Shown here: piece by piece, positions 1 to 7,083 of the stretch | How positions within the stretch are numbered: the first letter of the stretch is position 1 | Layout of the letters: each line of letters opens with the position of its first letter | Source of the DNA: Beijerinckiaceae bacterium | Lineage (GTDB): Bacteria > Pseudomonadota > Alphaproteobacteria > Rhizobiales > Beijerinckiaceae | Length of the DNA stretch: 10,573 bases | Assembly: GCA_947458675.1 (NCBI GenBank) | Contig: CANHAW010000038.1 | Span: 1-10,573 of the forward strand | Direction: 5' to 3' | Made by a program: the position numbers and the translations under genes | The notes under the pieces: generated by a model | Database searches by the model: none | Told to the model about the DNA's origin: nothing | Seen by the model: the letters and a program-made list of their open reading frames with translations, nothing else

Positions 1-817
1 AATGCCGAAGCGCATGAGGCGTGGCGCTGTCGGGCAGGCCGAAGGCGCCGCGCATGCGCTCGACCGCAAGCTGGATGATCCGGGGCGAGAGCGGTCCGCC
101 TTTGGCTCCCACAAAGAGCGGACCTTCCGGCTTGAGCGTATAAGGGCATATTTCCAGATAGGCCTCGAGCGCGCGCGAAATGGGGGCGATCACCGGCACC
201 ATCCTCGTTTTCGACCCCTTGCCGATGACGGTCAAACTGTCCCGGCCCTCGCAGGGGGCATCGCGCCGCTGGATTCCAAGCGCTTCGGAAATGCGCAAGC
301 CTGCCCCATAGAGCAGGCCAAGCACGGCTGCATCGCGCGCCAAAATCCATGGCGGATGGGTCTCGCCGGCACGGGCGTCGATGCCGATCATTTCGCAGGC
401 TGTCGATGCGGGCAGGGGTTTTGGCAGGCTGCGACCGATTTTCGGGCTGCGGACAGCGGCAAAAGCGGCGGCTTTGCCTTGGCCTGCCCGCTCCAAATGG
501 CGAGCAAAGGAGCGCAGCGCGGCAAGGCTTCGCATCAGCGAACGGCTCTCGATTCCGCCACTGCGGCGCCGGGCCATAAAGGCACGCAAATCGGCCGGCC
601 GAAGCTCGGAAAAGGCCTTGAGCCCAGGTGCGGCGCCAAAATGATCCTTCAGGAAGGACAGGAATTGACGCAGGTCGCGCTGATAGGCCTCGACCGTTTT
701 GGGCGACAAGCGGCGCTGCGCTGCCAGATAGGACAGCCATTGCCGCCCCGCCTCGGAAAGGTCGGGGGCGGCTTCTGGAAAGGCAAGATTGGCCCCGGTA
801 TCGCCCATGGGGGCCAT
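1..817 (-). CDS. xerC: Tyrosine recombinase XerC, C-terminus cut by window edge
   Basis: Read on the minus strand, this frame gives 272 residues with no stop before base 1. XerC, with XerD, resolves chromosome dimers at dif during cell division. The N-terminal SAM-like core-binding domain covers about residues 20-110 (LSPKTVEAYQRDLRQFLSFL, then LRPADLRAFMARRR). The catalytic domain follows with Arg175 in GLRISEAL, Lys200 in VIGKGSKTR, and His268/Arg271 in PHALRH. The second His and the nucleophile Tyr lie beyond the edge, so this is an incomplete view, not a broken gene. An in-frame TGA lies just upstream of ATG 817. A second ATG at 808 is possible, and neither has a good Shine-Dalgarno. The RRLSPKT and LPKPLP stretches match alphaproteobacterial XerC rather than XerD, from memory of the family. 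It lies 30 nt downstream of the zeta-inhibitor gene, so cotranscription is possible. Confidence 0.9.
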   Translation of the reverse strand, partial: MAPMGDTGANLAFPEAAPDLSEAGRQWLSYLAAQRRLSPKTVEAYQRDLRQFLSFLKDHFGAAPGLKAFSELRPADLRAFMARRRSGGIESRSLMRSLAALRSFARHLERAGQGKAAAFAAVRSPKIGRSLPKPLPASTACEMIGIDARAGETHPPWILARDAAVLGLLYGAGLRISEALGIQRRDAPCEGRDSLTVIGKGSKTRMVPVIAPISRALEAYLEICPYTLKPEGPLFVGAKGGPLSPRIIQLAVERMRGAFGLPDSATPHALRH

Positions 818-847
818 ATTCGGGGCTCAGGCTGAATAAAGTCTTTC

Positions 848-1171
848 TTAGCGGCCGGCTTTGATCTCTTCCGCCGCCTTGACGAGCAATTCTTCCATTG
901 TCCGACGGATTTGATGATCGGACTGGCTCACGCCGGCGCCGTCCAGATCTGTCCGGATTTTGCGAAACACATCTTCGTCGCCGGCTTCTTCAAAATCGGC
1001 GCTCACCACCTCGCGCGCATAGGCTTCGGCATCTGCGCCAGCTTTGCCCAGCTTTTCTGCCGCCCAGAGGCCCAGAAGCTTGTTGCGACGCGCAACGGCC
1101 TTGAACCGCAATTCCTCGTCATGGGCGAATTTCTTTTCGAAAGAATCGCCGCGCTTGTCCATTTCCGACAT
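848..1171 (-). CDS. F1F0-ATPase zeta inhibitor subunit (DUF1476)
   Basis: The product is 107 aa, highly charged, with no membrane segment or signal. It matches the DUF1476 family, whose Paracoccus denitrificans member (zeta) binds F1-ATPase and blocks ATP hydrolysis, acting like mitochondrial IF1. Family hallmarks seen: FEKKFAHDEELRFKAVARRN at residues 11-30 with KLLGLWAAEKLG following, YAREVVSADFEEAGDEDVFR at 51-70, and SDHQIRRTMEELL at 84-96. The start at 1171 (MSEMDKRGD) is chosen because GGGAG lies 6 nt upstream (minus strand, 1178-1182) and homologues begin near here. The frame is open for 25 codons upstream, but that part looks non-coding. It is divergent from purC, with xerC 30 nt downstream. 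Inhibitory activity is known only for some members, so its strength here is inference. Confidence 0.88.
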   Translation of the reverse strand: MSEMDKRGDSFEKKFAHDEELRFKAVARRNKLLGLWAAEKLGKAGADAEAYAREVVSADFEEAGDEDVFRKIRTDLDGAGVSQSDHQIRRTMEELLVKAAEEIKAGR

Positions 1172-1177
1172 TCTGCA

Positions 1178-1182
1178 CTCCC
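1178..1182 (-). promoter_or_regulatory. Shine-Dalgarno of the zeta-inhibitor gene
   Basis: GGGAG on the minus strand, 6 nt before ATG 1171. It decides the start against the upstream in-frame ATGs. Confidence 0.7.
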
Positions 1183-1310
1183 AAATCCAAGGCCAATTCT
1201 CGATGAGCCCGGATGTCATGTAGGAAGAGAATGGTGACATTCCCATGATGTTCCTGCCCTGCGCTATTCACAGGCACGGCACCGCAAGCCCCGTCCGCTG
1301 ACCCGAATCA

Positions 1311-1337
1311 TTGTGCAGGGACGCTAAAGGCGATAAT
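1311..1337 (+). promoter_or_regulatory. Weak sigma70-like promoter candidate for the pur operon
   Basis: GATAAT (1332-1337) matches the -10 consensus at 5 of 6 positions. TTGTGC (1311-1316) is a poor -35 with a short 15-nt spacer. If used, transcription would start near 1344 and give a leader of about 160 nt before purC. Position and the -10 are the only support. Confidence 0.25.
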
Positions 1338-1367
1338 TTGCGCCATGGGTTGTTTCCTGGGCCTGTT

Positions 1368-1394
1368 CGGTCTAGGACGCCTCTCTAGGAACCG
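1368..1394 (+). repeat. TCTAGGA direct repeat overlapping a CTAG hairpin in the purC leader
   Basis: TCTAGGA occurs at 1371-1377 and again at 1384-1390 (13-bp period). The same stretch can fold: CGGT+CTAG (1368-1375) pairs with CTAG (1385-1388) and ACCG (1391-1394), with a 2-nt bulge (GA) and a 9-nt loop. CTAG is rare in proteobacterial DNA. Function is unknown; an operator or leader hairpin is inference. Confidence 0.4.
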
Positions 1395-1503
1395 TGGCCT
1401 TGTATTCGCCCGGCTTCGCTCTGCCCTTCGTCAGGCGCAGAGCACAAGCCAGAGAACAGCCCCGGCCCGTCCCATGGATTTCCTCAAGCTATGGTTGAAC
1501 CCC

Positions 1504-2268
1504 ATGAACCGCCGCCGTCGCATTTACGAAGGCAAGGCCAAGGTCCTTTATGAAGGCCCTGAGCCCGGAACGCTCATCCAGCACTTCAAGGACGATGCCA
1601 CCGCCTTCAATGCCAAAAAGCATGAAGTCATCGACGGCAAGGGCGTGCTGAACAACCGGATCTCGGAATTCGTTTTCCAGCACCTCAATGACATTGGTGT
1701 GCCGACGCATTTCATCCGGCGGCTCAACATGCGCGAGCAGCTGATCCGCGAAGTCGAGATCGTTCCGCTGGAAGTCGTCGTGCGCAATGTCGCCGCCGGC
1801 TCGCTGTCGCAGCGTCTTGGCATCGAGGAAGGCACGCAGCTGCCGCGTTCGATCATCGAATTCTATTACAAGAACGATGCGCTCAACGACCCGATGGTGT
1901 CGGAAGAGCACATTACGGCTTTCGGCTGGGCCAATCCGCAAGAGATCGACGACATTATGGCGCTTGCCATTCGCGTCAACGATTTCCTCTCAGGGCTTTT
2001 CCTCGGCGTCGGCATTCGTCTTGTCGACTTCAAGATGGAATGCGGTCGCCTTTGGGAAGGCGACATGATGCGCATTGTCGTGGCCGATGAAATCTCGCCT
2101 GACTCCTGCCGCCTCTGGGACATCAAGTCGAACGACAAACTCGACAAGGATCGTTTCCGTCGCGACATGGGCGGTCTCGTGGAGGCTTATAGCGAAGTCG
2201 CGCGTCGTCTGGGCATCATGCAGGACAATGAGCCGCCGCGTTCCGGCGGTCCCAAGCTGGTGCAATAA
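1504..2268 (+). CDS. purC: Phosphoribosylaminoimidazole-succinocarboxamide synthase (SAICAR synthetase)
   Basis: PurC joins CAIR and aspartate with ATP to make SAICAR in de novo purine synthesis, in the cytoplasm. The 254-aa product has the usual bacterial length. It begins [18 protein letters not shown], the normal rhizobial N-terminus carrying the GKAK ATP-binding start. It carries the family signature [15 protein letters not shown] at residues 86-100 and a version of the second signature, LVDFKMECG, at 173-181 (Cys where Phe is usual). [12 protein letters not shown] at 195-206 is also typical. ATG 1504 is chosen by homology, although no Shine-Dalgarno precedes it. ATG 1474 ([10 protein letters not shown] extension) is an alternative, and the frame is open back to 1345. 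It is the first gene of purC-purS-purQ-purL-bolA-grxD, with purS 59 nt downstream. Confidence 0.95.
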   Translation: MNRRRRIYEGKAKVLYEGPEPGTLIQHFKDDATAFNAKKHEVIDGKGVLNNRISEFVFQHLNDIGVPTHFIRRLNMREQLIREVEIVPLEVVVRNVAAGSLSQRLGIEEGTQLPRSIIEFYYKNDALNDPMVSEEHITAFGWANPQEIDDIMALAIRVNDFLSGLFLGVGIRLVDFKMECGRLWEGDMMRIVVADEISPDSCRLWDIKSNDKLDKDRFRRDMGGLVEAYSEVARRLGIMQDNEPPRSGGPKLVQ

Positions 2269-2327
2269 ATCTTCCTGTGGGCTTTGGCCCCCGGATCTTT
2301 TCGTCCTTGCGAACTGAAGGCTTGAGC

Positions 2328-2567
2328 ATGAAGGCCCGCGTCACCGTCACTTTGAAGAACGGCGTTCTCGATCCACAGGGCAAGGCCATTGAAGGCGCGT
2401 TGAAGTCGTTCGGCATCGAGGGCGTCGACAGCGTCCGCCAGGGCAAAGTCTTCGATATTGAATTGTCGACGCAGGATCGCGCTCAGGCGGAGACACTGCT
2501 CAAGGCCGCCTGCGAGAAATTGCTCGCCAATACGGTCGTTGAAAATTATCGCGTCGAGATCGTCTGA
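2328..2567 (+). CDS. purS: FGAM synthetase subunit PurS
   Basis: The 79-aa product matches PurS, the small dimeric subunit that links PurQ to PurL and helps ammonia channelling in the three-part FGAM synthetase. Visible landmarks are the N-terminal strand MKARVTVTLKNGVLDPQGKA (residues 1-20), the FGIEGVDSVRQGKVFDIEL turn and strand at 28-46, and the C-terminal ANTVVENYRVEIV at 67-79. Length is typical of the family (about 80 aa). GAAGG lies 7 nt before ATG 2328, which supports this start over earlier in-frame ATGs. It lies between purC and purQ, 19 nt from purQ, in the order usual for organisms with short-form PurL. Confidence 0.95.
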   Translation: MKARVTVTLKNGVLDPQGKAIEGALKSFGIEGVDSVRQGKVFDIELSTQDRAQAETLLKAACEKLLANTVVENYRVEIV

Positions 2568-2586
2568 TCCGCAAAGGTCTGCCTCC

Positions 2587-3273
2587 ATGAAAGCCGTTGT
2601 CGTCCTTTTCCCCGGCTCCAATCGCGAAGGCGATGCGGTGCGCGCGCTCGAAATGGCGACGGGCAAGAAGCCGCAGATTATCTGGCATGCCGAGACAGAA
2701 CTTCCTGCAGGAACCGACCTTGTGCTTTTGCCCGGCGGCTTCTCTTATGGCGATTATCTGCGCTGCGGCGCCATTGCCGGTCGTGCGGCCATTATGGATG
2801 CGGTGCGTGCGCATGCTGCGCGTGGCGGCCTCGTCCTTGGCATTTGCAACGGTTTCCAGATTCTCTGCGAAGGCGGACTGCTGCCTGGCGTTCTGATGCG
2901 CAATCGCGATTTGCGCTTCATCTGCAAAATGCAGAATTTGCGCGTCGAGCGCGCCGACACGGCATTCACGCGCGCCTATAGCAAGGGTCAAGTGATCAAG
3001 GTCGCTATTGCTCATGGCGAAGGCAATTACGAAGCCGATGAAGAAACAATCAAGCGTCTCGAAGGCGATGGCCGCGTGGCGTTCCGCTATTGCGACGAGA
3101 GCGGTCTTGTCAATGATGCGACAAATCCGAACGGCTCAACCAATGGCATAGCCGGCATTTATTCGCAGAAAATGAATGTGCTCGGCATGATGCCGCATCC
3201 AGAAAATCTGATCGATCCGCTTGTTGGCGGCATCGATGGCGCGGGCCTGTTCAAGAGCCTGATTGCAGCCTGA
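2587..3273 (+). CDS. purQ: FGAM synthetase glutaminase subunit PurQ
   Basis: PurQ is the class I glutamine amidotransferase subunit that hydrolyses glutamine and delivers ammonia to PurL for FGAR to FGAM conversion. The 228-aa product shows the full triad: Cys87 in the nucleophile elbow GICNGFQ, with His204 and Glu206 in PHPEN. FPGSNREGDAVRA at residues 8-20 and LLPGGFSYGDYLRCGAIA at 47-64 are family hallmarks. ATG 2587 is chosen because the conserved N-terminus MKAVVVLFPGSN starts here and AAAGG lies 9 nt upstream. The frame is open further upstream but overlaps purS and is not PurQ-like. It is 19 nt after purS and 18 nt before purL, so cotranscription is expected. Confidence 0.97.
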   Translation: MKAVVVLFPGSNREGDAVRALEMATGKKPQIIWHAETELPAGTDLVLLPGGFSYGDYLRCGAIAGRAAIMDAVRAHAARGGLVLGICNGFQILCEGGLLPGVLMRNRDLRFICKMQNLRVERADTAFTRAYSKGQVIKVAIAHGEGNYEADEETIKRLEGDGRVAFRYCDESGLVNDATNPNGSTNGIAGIYSQKMNVLGMMPHPENLIDPLVGGIDGAGLFKSLIAA

Positions 3274-3280
3274 GCAACCA

Positions 3281-3284
3281 GAGG
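3281..3284 (+). promoter_or_regulatory. Shine-Dalgarno deciding the purL TTG start
   Basis: GAGG lies 7 nt before TTG 3292. The alternative GTG at 3307 would sit 22 nt away, too far for this site. Confidence 0.6.
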
Positions 3285-3291
3285 TCGTCAC

Positions 3292-5514
3292 TTGCAGAGC
3301 CAGTCCGTGGAAATCACTCCCCAACTCGTTGCCGAACACGGCCTCAAGCCCGATGAATACGATCGCATTCTCAAGCTGATCGGCCGCGCGCCCACGCTTA
3401 CCGAGCTCGGTATTTTCTCGGCCATGTGGAACGAGCATTGCTCGTATAAATCCTCGCGCCTGCATCTGCGTAAACTGCCGACGAAAGCGCCATGGGTCAT
3501 TCAGGGTCCGGGCGAAAATGCCGGCGTCATCGATATTGGCGATGGACAGGCCTGCGTCTTCAAGATGGAAAGCCATAATCATCCATCTTTTATCGAGCCC
3601 TATCAGGGCGCGGCGACAGGTGTCGGCGGCATTTTGCGTGATGTCTTCACCATGGGTGCGCGCCCCATTGCCTGCCTCAACCTGTTGCGCTTCGGTGCGC
3701 CCGAACATGCCAAGACGCGCCATCTTGTGTCCGGCGTTGTTGCGGGCATTGGCGGCTATGGAAATTCTTTTGGCGTGCCGACGGTCGGCGGCTCGGTGAA
3801 TTTTCACACGCGTTATGACGGCAATATTCTCGTCAATGCCATGGCGGTCGGTCTCGCCAAATCGGATGAGATTTTCTACGCGAAAGCGACCGGCATCGGC
3901 CGCCCGATTGTCTATCTCGGCTCCAAGACGGGGCGCGATGGCATTCATGGTGCGACCATGGCCTCCGCTTCTTTCGAGGCCGATGCAGAAGAAAAGCGCC
4001 CGACCGTGCAGGTTGGCGATCCCTTCTCGGAGAAGCTGCTGCTCGAAGCCTGTCTCGAAATCATGGCCAAGGGCTGCGTCATCGCCATTCAGGATATGGG
4101 TGCTGCAGGTCTCACTTCGTCTGCCGTTGAAATGGGCGCGAAGGGCGGGCTCGGCATTGAGCTCGATCTCGACAAAGTCCCGTGCCGCGAAGAAGGCATG
4201 AGCGCTTATGAGATGATGTTGTCGGAAAGCCAGGAGCGCATGCTCATGGTGCTCGATCCTGCAAAGGAAGCCGAGGCCGAAGCGATCTTCATCAAATGGG
4301 GCCTCGATTTCGCGATCATCGGCAAGACGACGGACACGAAGCGTTTCGTCATCAAGCACAAGGGCAAGATCGAAGCCGATCTGCCGATCATGGAACTGGG
4401 CGACGAAGCGCCGCTCTACGATCGTCCGCATGTTCCGACACCGAAAAAGCCGGTGATCGATGCGTCTTCCGTGACGCCGCCCAAATCGAATGCCGATGCG
4501 CTCGTGCATCTTCTTGGCACGCCCGATCTCTGCTCCAAGCGCTGGGTCTGGGAACAATATGATCATCTCATCCTCGGCAATAGCGTGCAGCAGCCCGGCG
4601 GCGATGCCGGCGTGATCCGCATTGGCGATGGGCCGAAAGGCCTCGCCCTGACAACAGATGTCACGCAGCGTTATTGCGAGGCCGATCCTGTCGAGGGCGG
4701 CAAGCAGGCTGTGGCGGAGGCCTGGCGCAATATTACGGCGAGCGGCGCGCTGCCGCTGGCGCTCACCGACAATCTGAATTTCGGCAATCCCGAAAAGCCC
4801 GAATATATGGGCCAATTCGTCGGCTGCCTTGAGGGCATTGGCGAAGCCGCACGCGCGCTCGATTTCCCCATCGTGTCGGGCAATGTCTCGCTCTACAATG
4901 AGACGCAGGGGCGCGGCATTCTTCCCACGCCATCGATTGGCGGCGTTGGCGTGATCGCCGATGTGAATAAGTCTGCATCCGTCGCCTTCAAAAAGGCAGG
5001 CCAGAGCATCATCCTGATCGGCGAGACGAAGGGCTGGCTTGGCCAGTCTGTCTATCTGCGCGATCTCTGCGGCCGTGAAGAAGGTGCGCCGCCACCCGTC
5101 GATCTCGCGGCCGAGCGCCGCAATGGCGATTTCGTGCGCAAGCTTATCGAAAGCTCGCGCGTCGATGCCTCGCATGATCTCTCCGATGGCGGTCTGGCTG
5201 TCGCCTTTGCCGAAATGGCTATGGCGGGCAAGGTCGGCGCGAAGCTGACGATGGATCTCGGCGCGACGCCCCATGCAATCCTCTTCGGCGAGGATCAGGC
5301 CCGCTATCTCCTGACCGCCACAGCAAACGAAGCGCAGAAAATCCTTGCCGATGCGAAAGCGGCGGGCGTGCCCGCGGCCATCGTCGGCACGACAGGCGGC
5401 GACACAATTGATCTGCCCGGCGAAAAGTCGGTCGCAATCGAGCGTCTCATCCGCTCGCATGAAGATTGGCTGCCAAATTATATGGCCGGCCGCGACGCAT
5501 CATCCGCAGCTTGA
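3292..5514 (+). CDS. purL: FGAM synthetase catalytic subunit PurL (short form)
   Basis: PurL is the ATP-dependent synthetase subunit that converts FGAR to FGAM using ammonia from PurQ. The 740-aa length is that of the short form, which requires PurS and PurQ, both encoded just upstream. Visible motifs are [11 protein letters not shown] at residues 45-55 (His49 is an expected catalytic residue), [14 protein letters not shown] at 72-85, [10 protein letters not shown] at 91-100, and [12 protein letters not shown] at 106-117. Further on are [15 protein letters not shown] at 267-281 and [10 protein letters not shown] in the second half. The start is TTG 3292, placed by a GAGG Shine-Dalgarno and by the [18 protein letters not shown]-terminus. 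A GTG at 3307 is the alternative. A long open frame on the opposite strand is an artefact of codon bias. bolA follows after 14 nt. Confidence 0.97.
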   Translation: MQSQSVEITPQLVAEHGLKPDEYDRILKLIGRAPTLTELGIFSAMWNEHCSYKSSRLHLRKLPTKAPWVIQGPGENAGVIDIGDGQACVFKMESHNHPSFIEPYQGAATGVGGILRDVFTMGARPIACLNLLRFGAPEHAKTRHLVSGVVAGIGGYGNSFGVPTVGGSVNFHTRYDGNILVNAMAVGLAKSDEIFYAKATGIGRPIVYLGSKTGRDGIHGATMASASFEADAEEKRPTVQVGDPFSEKLLLEACLEIMAKGCVIAIQDMGAAGLTSSAVEMGAKGGLGIELDLDKVPCREEGMSAYEMMLSESQERMLMVLDPAKEAEAEAIFIKWGLDFAIIGKTTDTKRFVIKHKGKIEADLPIMELGDEAPLYDRPHVPTPKKPVIDASSVTPPKSNADALVHLLGTPDLCSKRWVWEQYDHLILGNSVQQPGGDAGVIRIGDGPKGLALTTDVTQRYCEADPVEGGKQAVAEAWRNITASGALPLALTDNLNFGNPEKPEYMGQFVGCLEGIGEAARALDFPIVSGNVSLYNETQGRGILPTPSIGGVGVIADVNKSASVAFKKAGQSIILIGETKGWLGQSVYLRDLCGREEGAPPPVDLAAERRNGDFVRKLIESSRVDASHDLSDGGLAVAFAEMAMAGKVGAKLTMDLGATPHAILFGEDQARYLLTATANEAQKILADAKAAGVPAAIVGTTGGDTIDLPGEKSVAIERLIRSHEDWLPNYMAGRDASSAA

Positions 5515-5528
5515 GGACGGTTTGACCC

Positions 5529-5762
5529 ATGGCCATGCAGGCAAAAGATATTGAAGCCTTGATCAAGGAGGCATTTCCGGATGCCGCCGTGCAGATCACA
5601 GATTTGGCGGGCGATGGCGATCATTATGCGGCGACCGTCGTATCCTCCGCTTTCAAGGGCAAGACCCGTGTGCAGCAGCATCAGATGGTCTATGCGGCGC
5701 TGAAGGGCCGTATGGGCGGCGAGCTTCACGCGCTGGCATTGACCACAAGCGCGCCCGCCTGA
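5529..5762 (+). CDS. BolA/IbaG-family iron-sulfur trafficking protein
   Basis: The 77-aa product matches the small BolA family, which works with CGFS glutaredoxins to hold and pass on [2Fe-2S] clusters. Seen are the N-terminal helix IEALIKEAFPDA (residues 8-19), the loop GDGDHYAATVVS (28-39), the signature FKGKTRVQQHQMVYAAL (42-58), and the C-terminal GGELHALAL (63-71). There is no cysteine, so any cluster ligands must be histidines such as His32 and His67; this is inferred from the family. ATG 5529 has GGACGG 8 nt upstream, and ATG 5535 is a second choice. Only 14 nt separate it from purL and 75 nt from grxD, so it sits at the purine operon's end. Older annotations call the family a transcriptional regulator. 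Confidence 0.92.
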   Translation: MAMQAKDIEALIKEAFPDAAVQITDLAGDGDHYAATVVSSAFKGKTRVQQHQMVYAALKGRMGGELHALALTTSAPA

Positions 5763-5791
5763 CTGGCGCGTCCCGACAAACCGCCTATATT
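5763..5791 (+). promoter_or_regulatory. Weak internal promoter candidate before grxD
   Basis: The 75-nt bolA-grxD gap is the longest inside the run and holds an AT-rich patch with TATATT (5786-5791, 5 of 6 to the -10 consensus). The matching -35 position (CTGGCG, 5763-5768) is poor. It could give extra grxD expression, but support is thin. Confidence 0.2.
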
Positions 5792-5837
5792 ATTCGACAT
5801 CAGCGGGACCTTGACCTCCGCTCAAAGGAACAAAGCC

Positions 5838-6179
5838 ATGGCCGACATTCAGGACAAGATCAGGCAGGAAGTGACCGGTACCGACGTTGTGCTTTTCATG
5901 AAGGGCACGCCCCAATTTCCCATGTGCGGTTTCTCGGGCCAGGTCGTGCAGATCCTCGATTATCTGGGTGTGCCCTACAAGGGCATCAATGTTCTCGAGG
6001 ATGAAGACATTCGTCAGGGCATCAAGGATTATGCAAACTGGCCGACGATTCCCCAGCTCTATGTGAAGGGCGAATTTGTTGGCGGCTGCGATATCATCCG
6101 CGAAATGTTCCAGGCGGGCGAACTCGCCAGCCATCTTTCTGAAAATGGAATCGTTTGCCAGCCGGCCGCCCAGGCCTGA
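5838..6179 (+). CDS. grxD: Monothiol glutaredoxin, CGFS type (Grx4)
   Basis: The 113-aa single-domain product is a class II monothiol glutaredoxin, which binds a glutathione-ligated [2Fe-2S] cluster and passes it on, often with BolA. It shows [18 protein letters not shown] (residues 20-37) with the active-site Cys30 in CGFS, then the glutathione-binding [19 protein letters not shown] (68-86). Length is normal. ATG 5838 is preceded by AAAGGAA with ideal spacing, which decides the start against an in-frame ATG at 5811. It directly follows the bolA-like gene, the known functional partner. The stop codon abuts the stop of the convergent hydrolase gene, and a strong intrinsic terminator lies 84 nt downstream within that gene. 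Confidence 0.96.
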   Translation: MADIQDKIRQEVTGTDVVLFMKGTPQFPMCGFSGQVVQILDYLGVPYKGINVLEDEDIRQGIKDYANWPTIPQLYVKGEFVGGCDIIREMFQAGELASHLSENGIVCQPAAQA

Positions 6180-7064
6180 TCAGCTGCCGATCTGTTCAAG
6201 CATGGCAGCGCCCAGAAATCCGTAAGGATTGGCGAGCGTTTCCAAAATCTCGAAATGATTATAGCCGGCGCCGACAATCAGTCGCGCCGGCTTTTTTGCG
6301 GCCATGAGCGCGGCGTGAAAATCGCGCGTCTGGCGTTGGAATTCGGGTGTTTCCAGCGTGCCATGCGCGAGAATGAGCGGGCAATTGATGCGCGTCAAAT
6401 GTCTTTGCGCGCTCAGTTTCTCGATCATGTCGGGGGTAAACTTCACATAGAGCGAGCGTTTTGAGAGGCTCACCGGCTCGAGATCATACATTCCCGAACA
6501 CAGAAGTGCTCCGGCCAGCGGGTTTGAGCGAATCGAGAAATCCTTTTCCCAATCGGTCGTCGCGATACAAGCTGCCATATGCGCGCCCGATGAATGGCCG
6601 ATGAGATAAAGGCGCGCCGGATCGGCGCCGTAATCGCGCGCGCGTGTGGCAATCTGTGCCGTGGCGCGGCGCACCTGATGGACCATGGGAAAAAGATCGC
6701 CGCCACAATCGTCGATCAGGTCGAAATCGAGCGCAGCAAAATGAACGCCGGCCCCCACGAAGATTTCGGCAAGCGATGCAAAATCGCGCGCGCGCCCGTT
6801 TCGCCAGGCCCCGCCATGCACGAAAATCACCAAAGGCCTGCTGTCGCCTTTCGCCCTGTAGAGATCGAAAGTCTCGTTCGTGCCCGCGCCATAGGAAATC
6901 ACCTCCGGCAATCCCAGACGCGACAAGGCGAGATCTGCCATCATCATGCGACGCGTCTTGATGGCATCCTGGTTGGGCGCATAGACGGCCTGGTCATAGG
7001 CGGCATCCAGTGCCGCTTGGTCATAGTCGCGCCAGACTTTCGGTGCCCCAGTCACGCTTTGCAT
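6180..7064 (-). CDS. Alpha/beta hydrolase, BD-FAE / kynurenine-formamidase-like
   Basis: The 294-aa cytoplasmic-looking protein has no signal peptide. It has an alpha/beta-hydrolase fold of the hormone-sensitive-lipase/arylformamidase-like kind: oxyanion-hole HGGAW at residues 83-87, nucleophile elbow GHSSG with Ser158, and a likely catalytic His270 in GAGYNHFE. The acid is probably Glu238 in HGTLETPEFQRQ, where relatives usually carry Asp. The N-terminal WRDYDQAALDAAYDQ resembles formamidase-like members, but the substrate cannot be named. ATG 7064 is chosen because GGGAGG lies 5 nt upstream; the frame continues to ATG 7136 without a better site. It converges on grxD with no intergenic base and diverges from the exported esterase gene. 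Its 3' part contains the grxD terminator hairpin, which encodes residues just before His270. Confidence 0.85.
   Translation of the reverse strand: MQSVTGAPKVWRDYDQAALDAAYDQAVYAPNQDAIKTRRMMMADLALSRLGLPEVISYGAGTNETFDLYRAKGDSRPLVIFVHGGAWRNGRARDFASLAEIFVGAGVHFAALDFDLIDDCGGDLFPMVHQVRRATAQIATRARDYGADPARLYLIGHSSGAHMAACIATTDWEKDFSIRSNPLAGALLCSGMYDLEPVSLSKRSLYVKFTPDMIEKLSAQRHLTRINCPLILAHGTLETPEFQRQTRDFHAALMAAKKPARLIVGAGYNHFEILETLANPYGFLGAAMLEQIGS
6263..6297 (+). terminator. Intrinsic terminator of the pur-bolA-grxD run, inside the hydrolase gene
   Basis: AGCCGGCGC (6263-6271) is a perfect inverted repeat with GCGCCGGCT (6284-6292). The stem can extend inward through GAC/GTC with a 1-nt bulge. A run of six T (6292-6297) follows on the plus strand only, so it is directional. 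It is 84 nt past the grxD stop and lies wholly in the coding sequence of the convergent hydrolase. On the minus strand the hairpin is followed by TATAAT rather than a T-run. Confidence 0.8.
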
Positions 7065-7069
7065 TGGCT

Positions 7070-7075
7070 CCTCCC
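7070..7075 (-). promoter_or_regulatory. Shine-Dalgarno of the alpha/beta hydrolase
   Basis: GGGAGG on the minus strand, 5 nt before ATG 7064. It is among the best ribosome sites in the window and selects the third in-frame ATG rather than 7136 or 7085. Confidence 0.75.
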
Positions 7076-7083
7076 ATTCGGCC

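Larger units (their letters stand above)
1172..1503. other. Divergent intergenic region, zeta inhibitor / purC
   Basis: This is 332 nt without a convincing gene. It must hold promoters for both the minus-strand zeta-inhibitor gene and the plus-strand purine operon. The last 159 nt are open in the purC frame, but the translation (rich in Arg, Leu, Ser) does not resemble PurC, so I read it as leader. It contains a weak promoter candidate (1311-1337) and a CTAG repeat/hairpin (1368-1394), listed separately. I see no recognisable riboswitch. Confidence 0.6.

Noticed and set aside
2..835. Plus-strand open frame of 277 codons at the left edge
   Set aside because: It lies exactly antisense to xerC, whose minus-strand translation has clear catalytic motifs. 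The plus-strand product has low-complexity, Gly/Arg-rich composition and no recognisable domain.
1489..1941. Minus-strand open frame opposite purC
   Set aside because: It is a shadow of purC, with no Shine-Dalgarno or domain seen.
2277..2294. GGGC/GCCC mini-hairpin between purC and purS
   Set aside because: The stem is only 4 bp and no T-run follows, so it is not a terminator.
3136..5460. Minus-strand open frame of 774 codons opposite purL
   Set aside because: It is antisense to a fully conserved PurL; the product is His/Arg/Ala-rich, as expected from codon bias in GC-rich DNA, and no family is recognisable.
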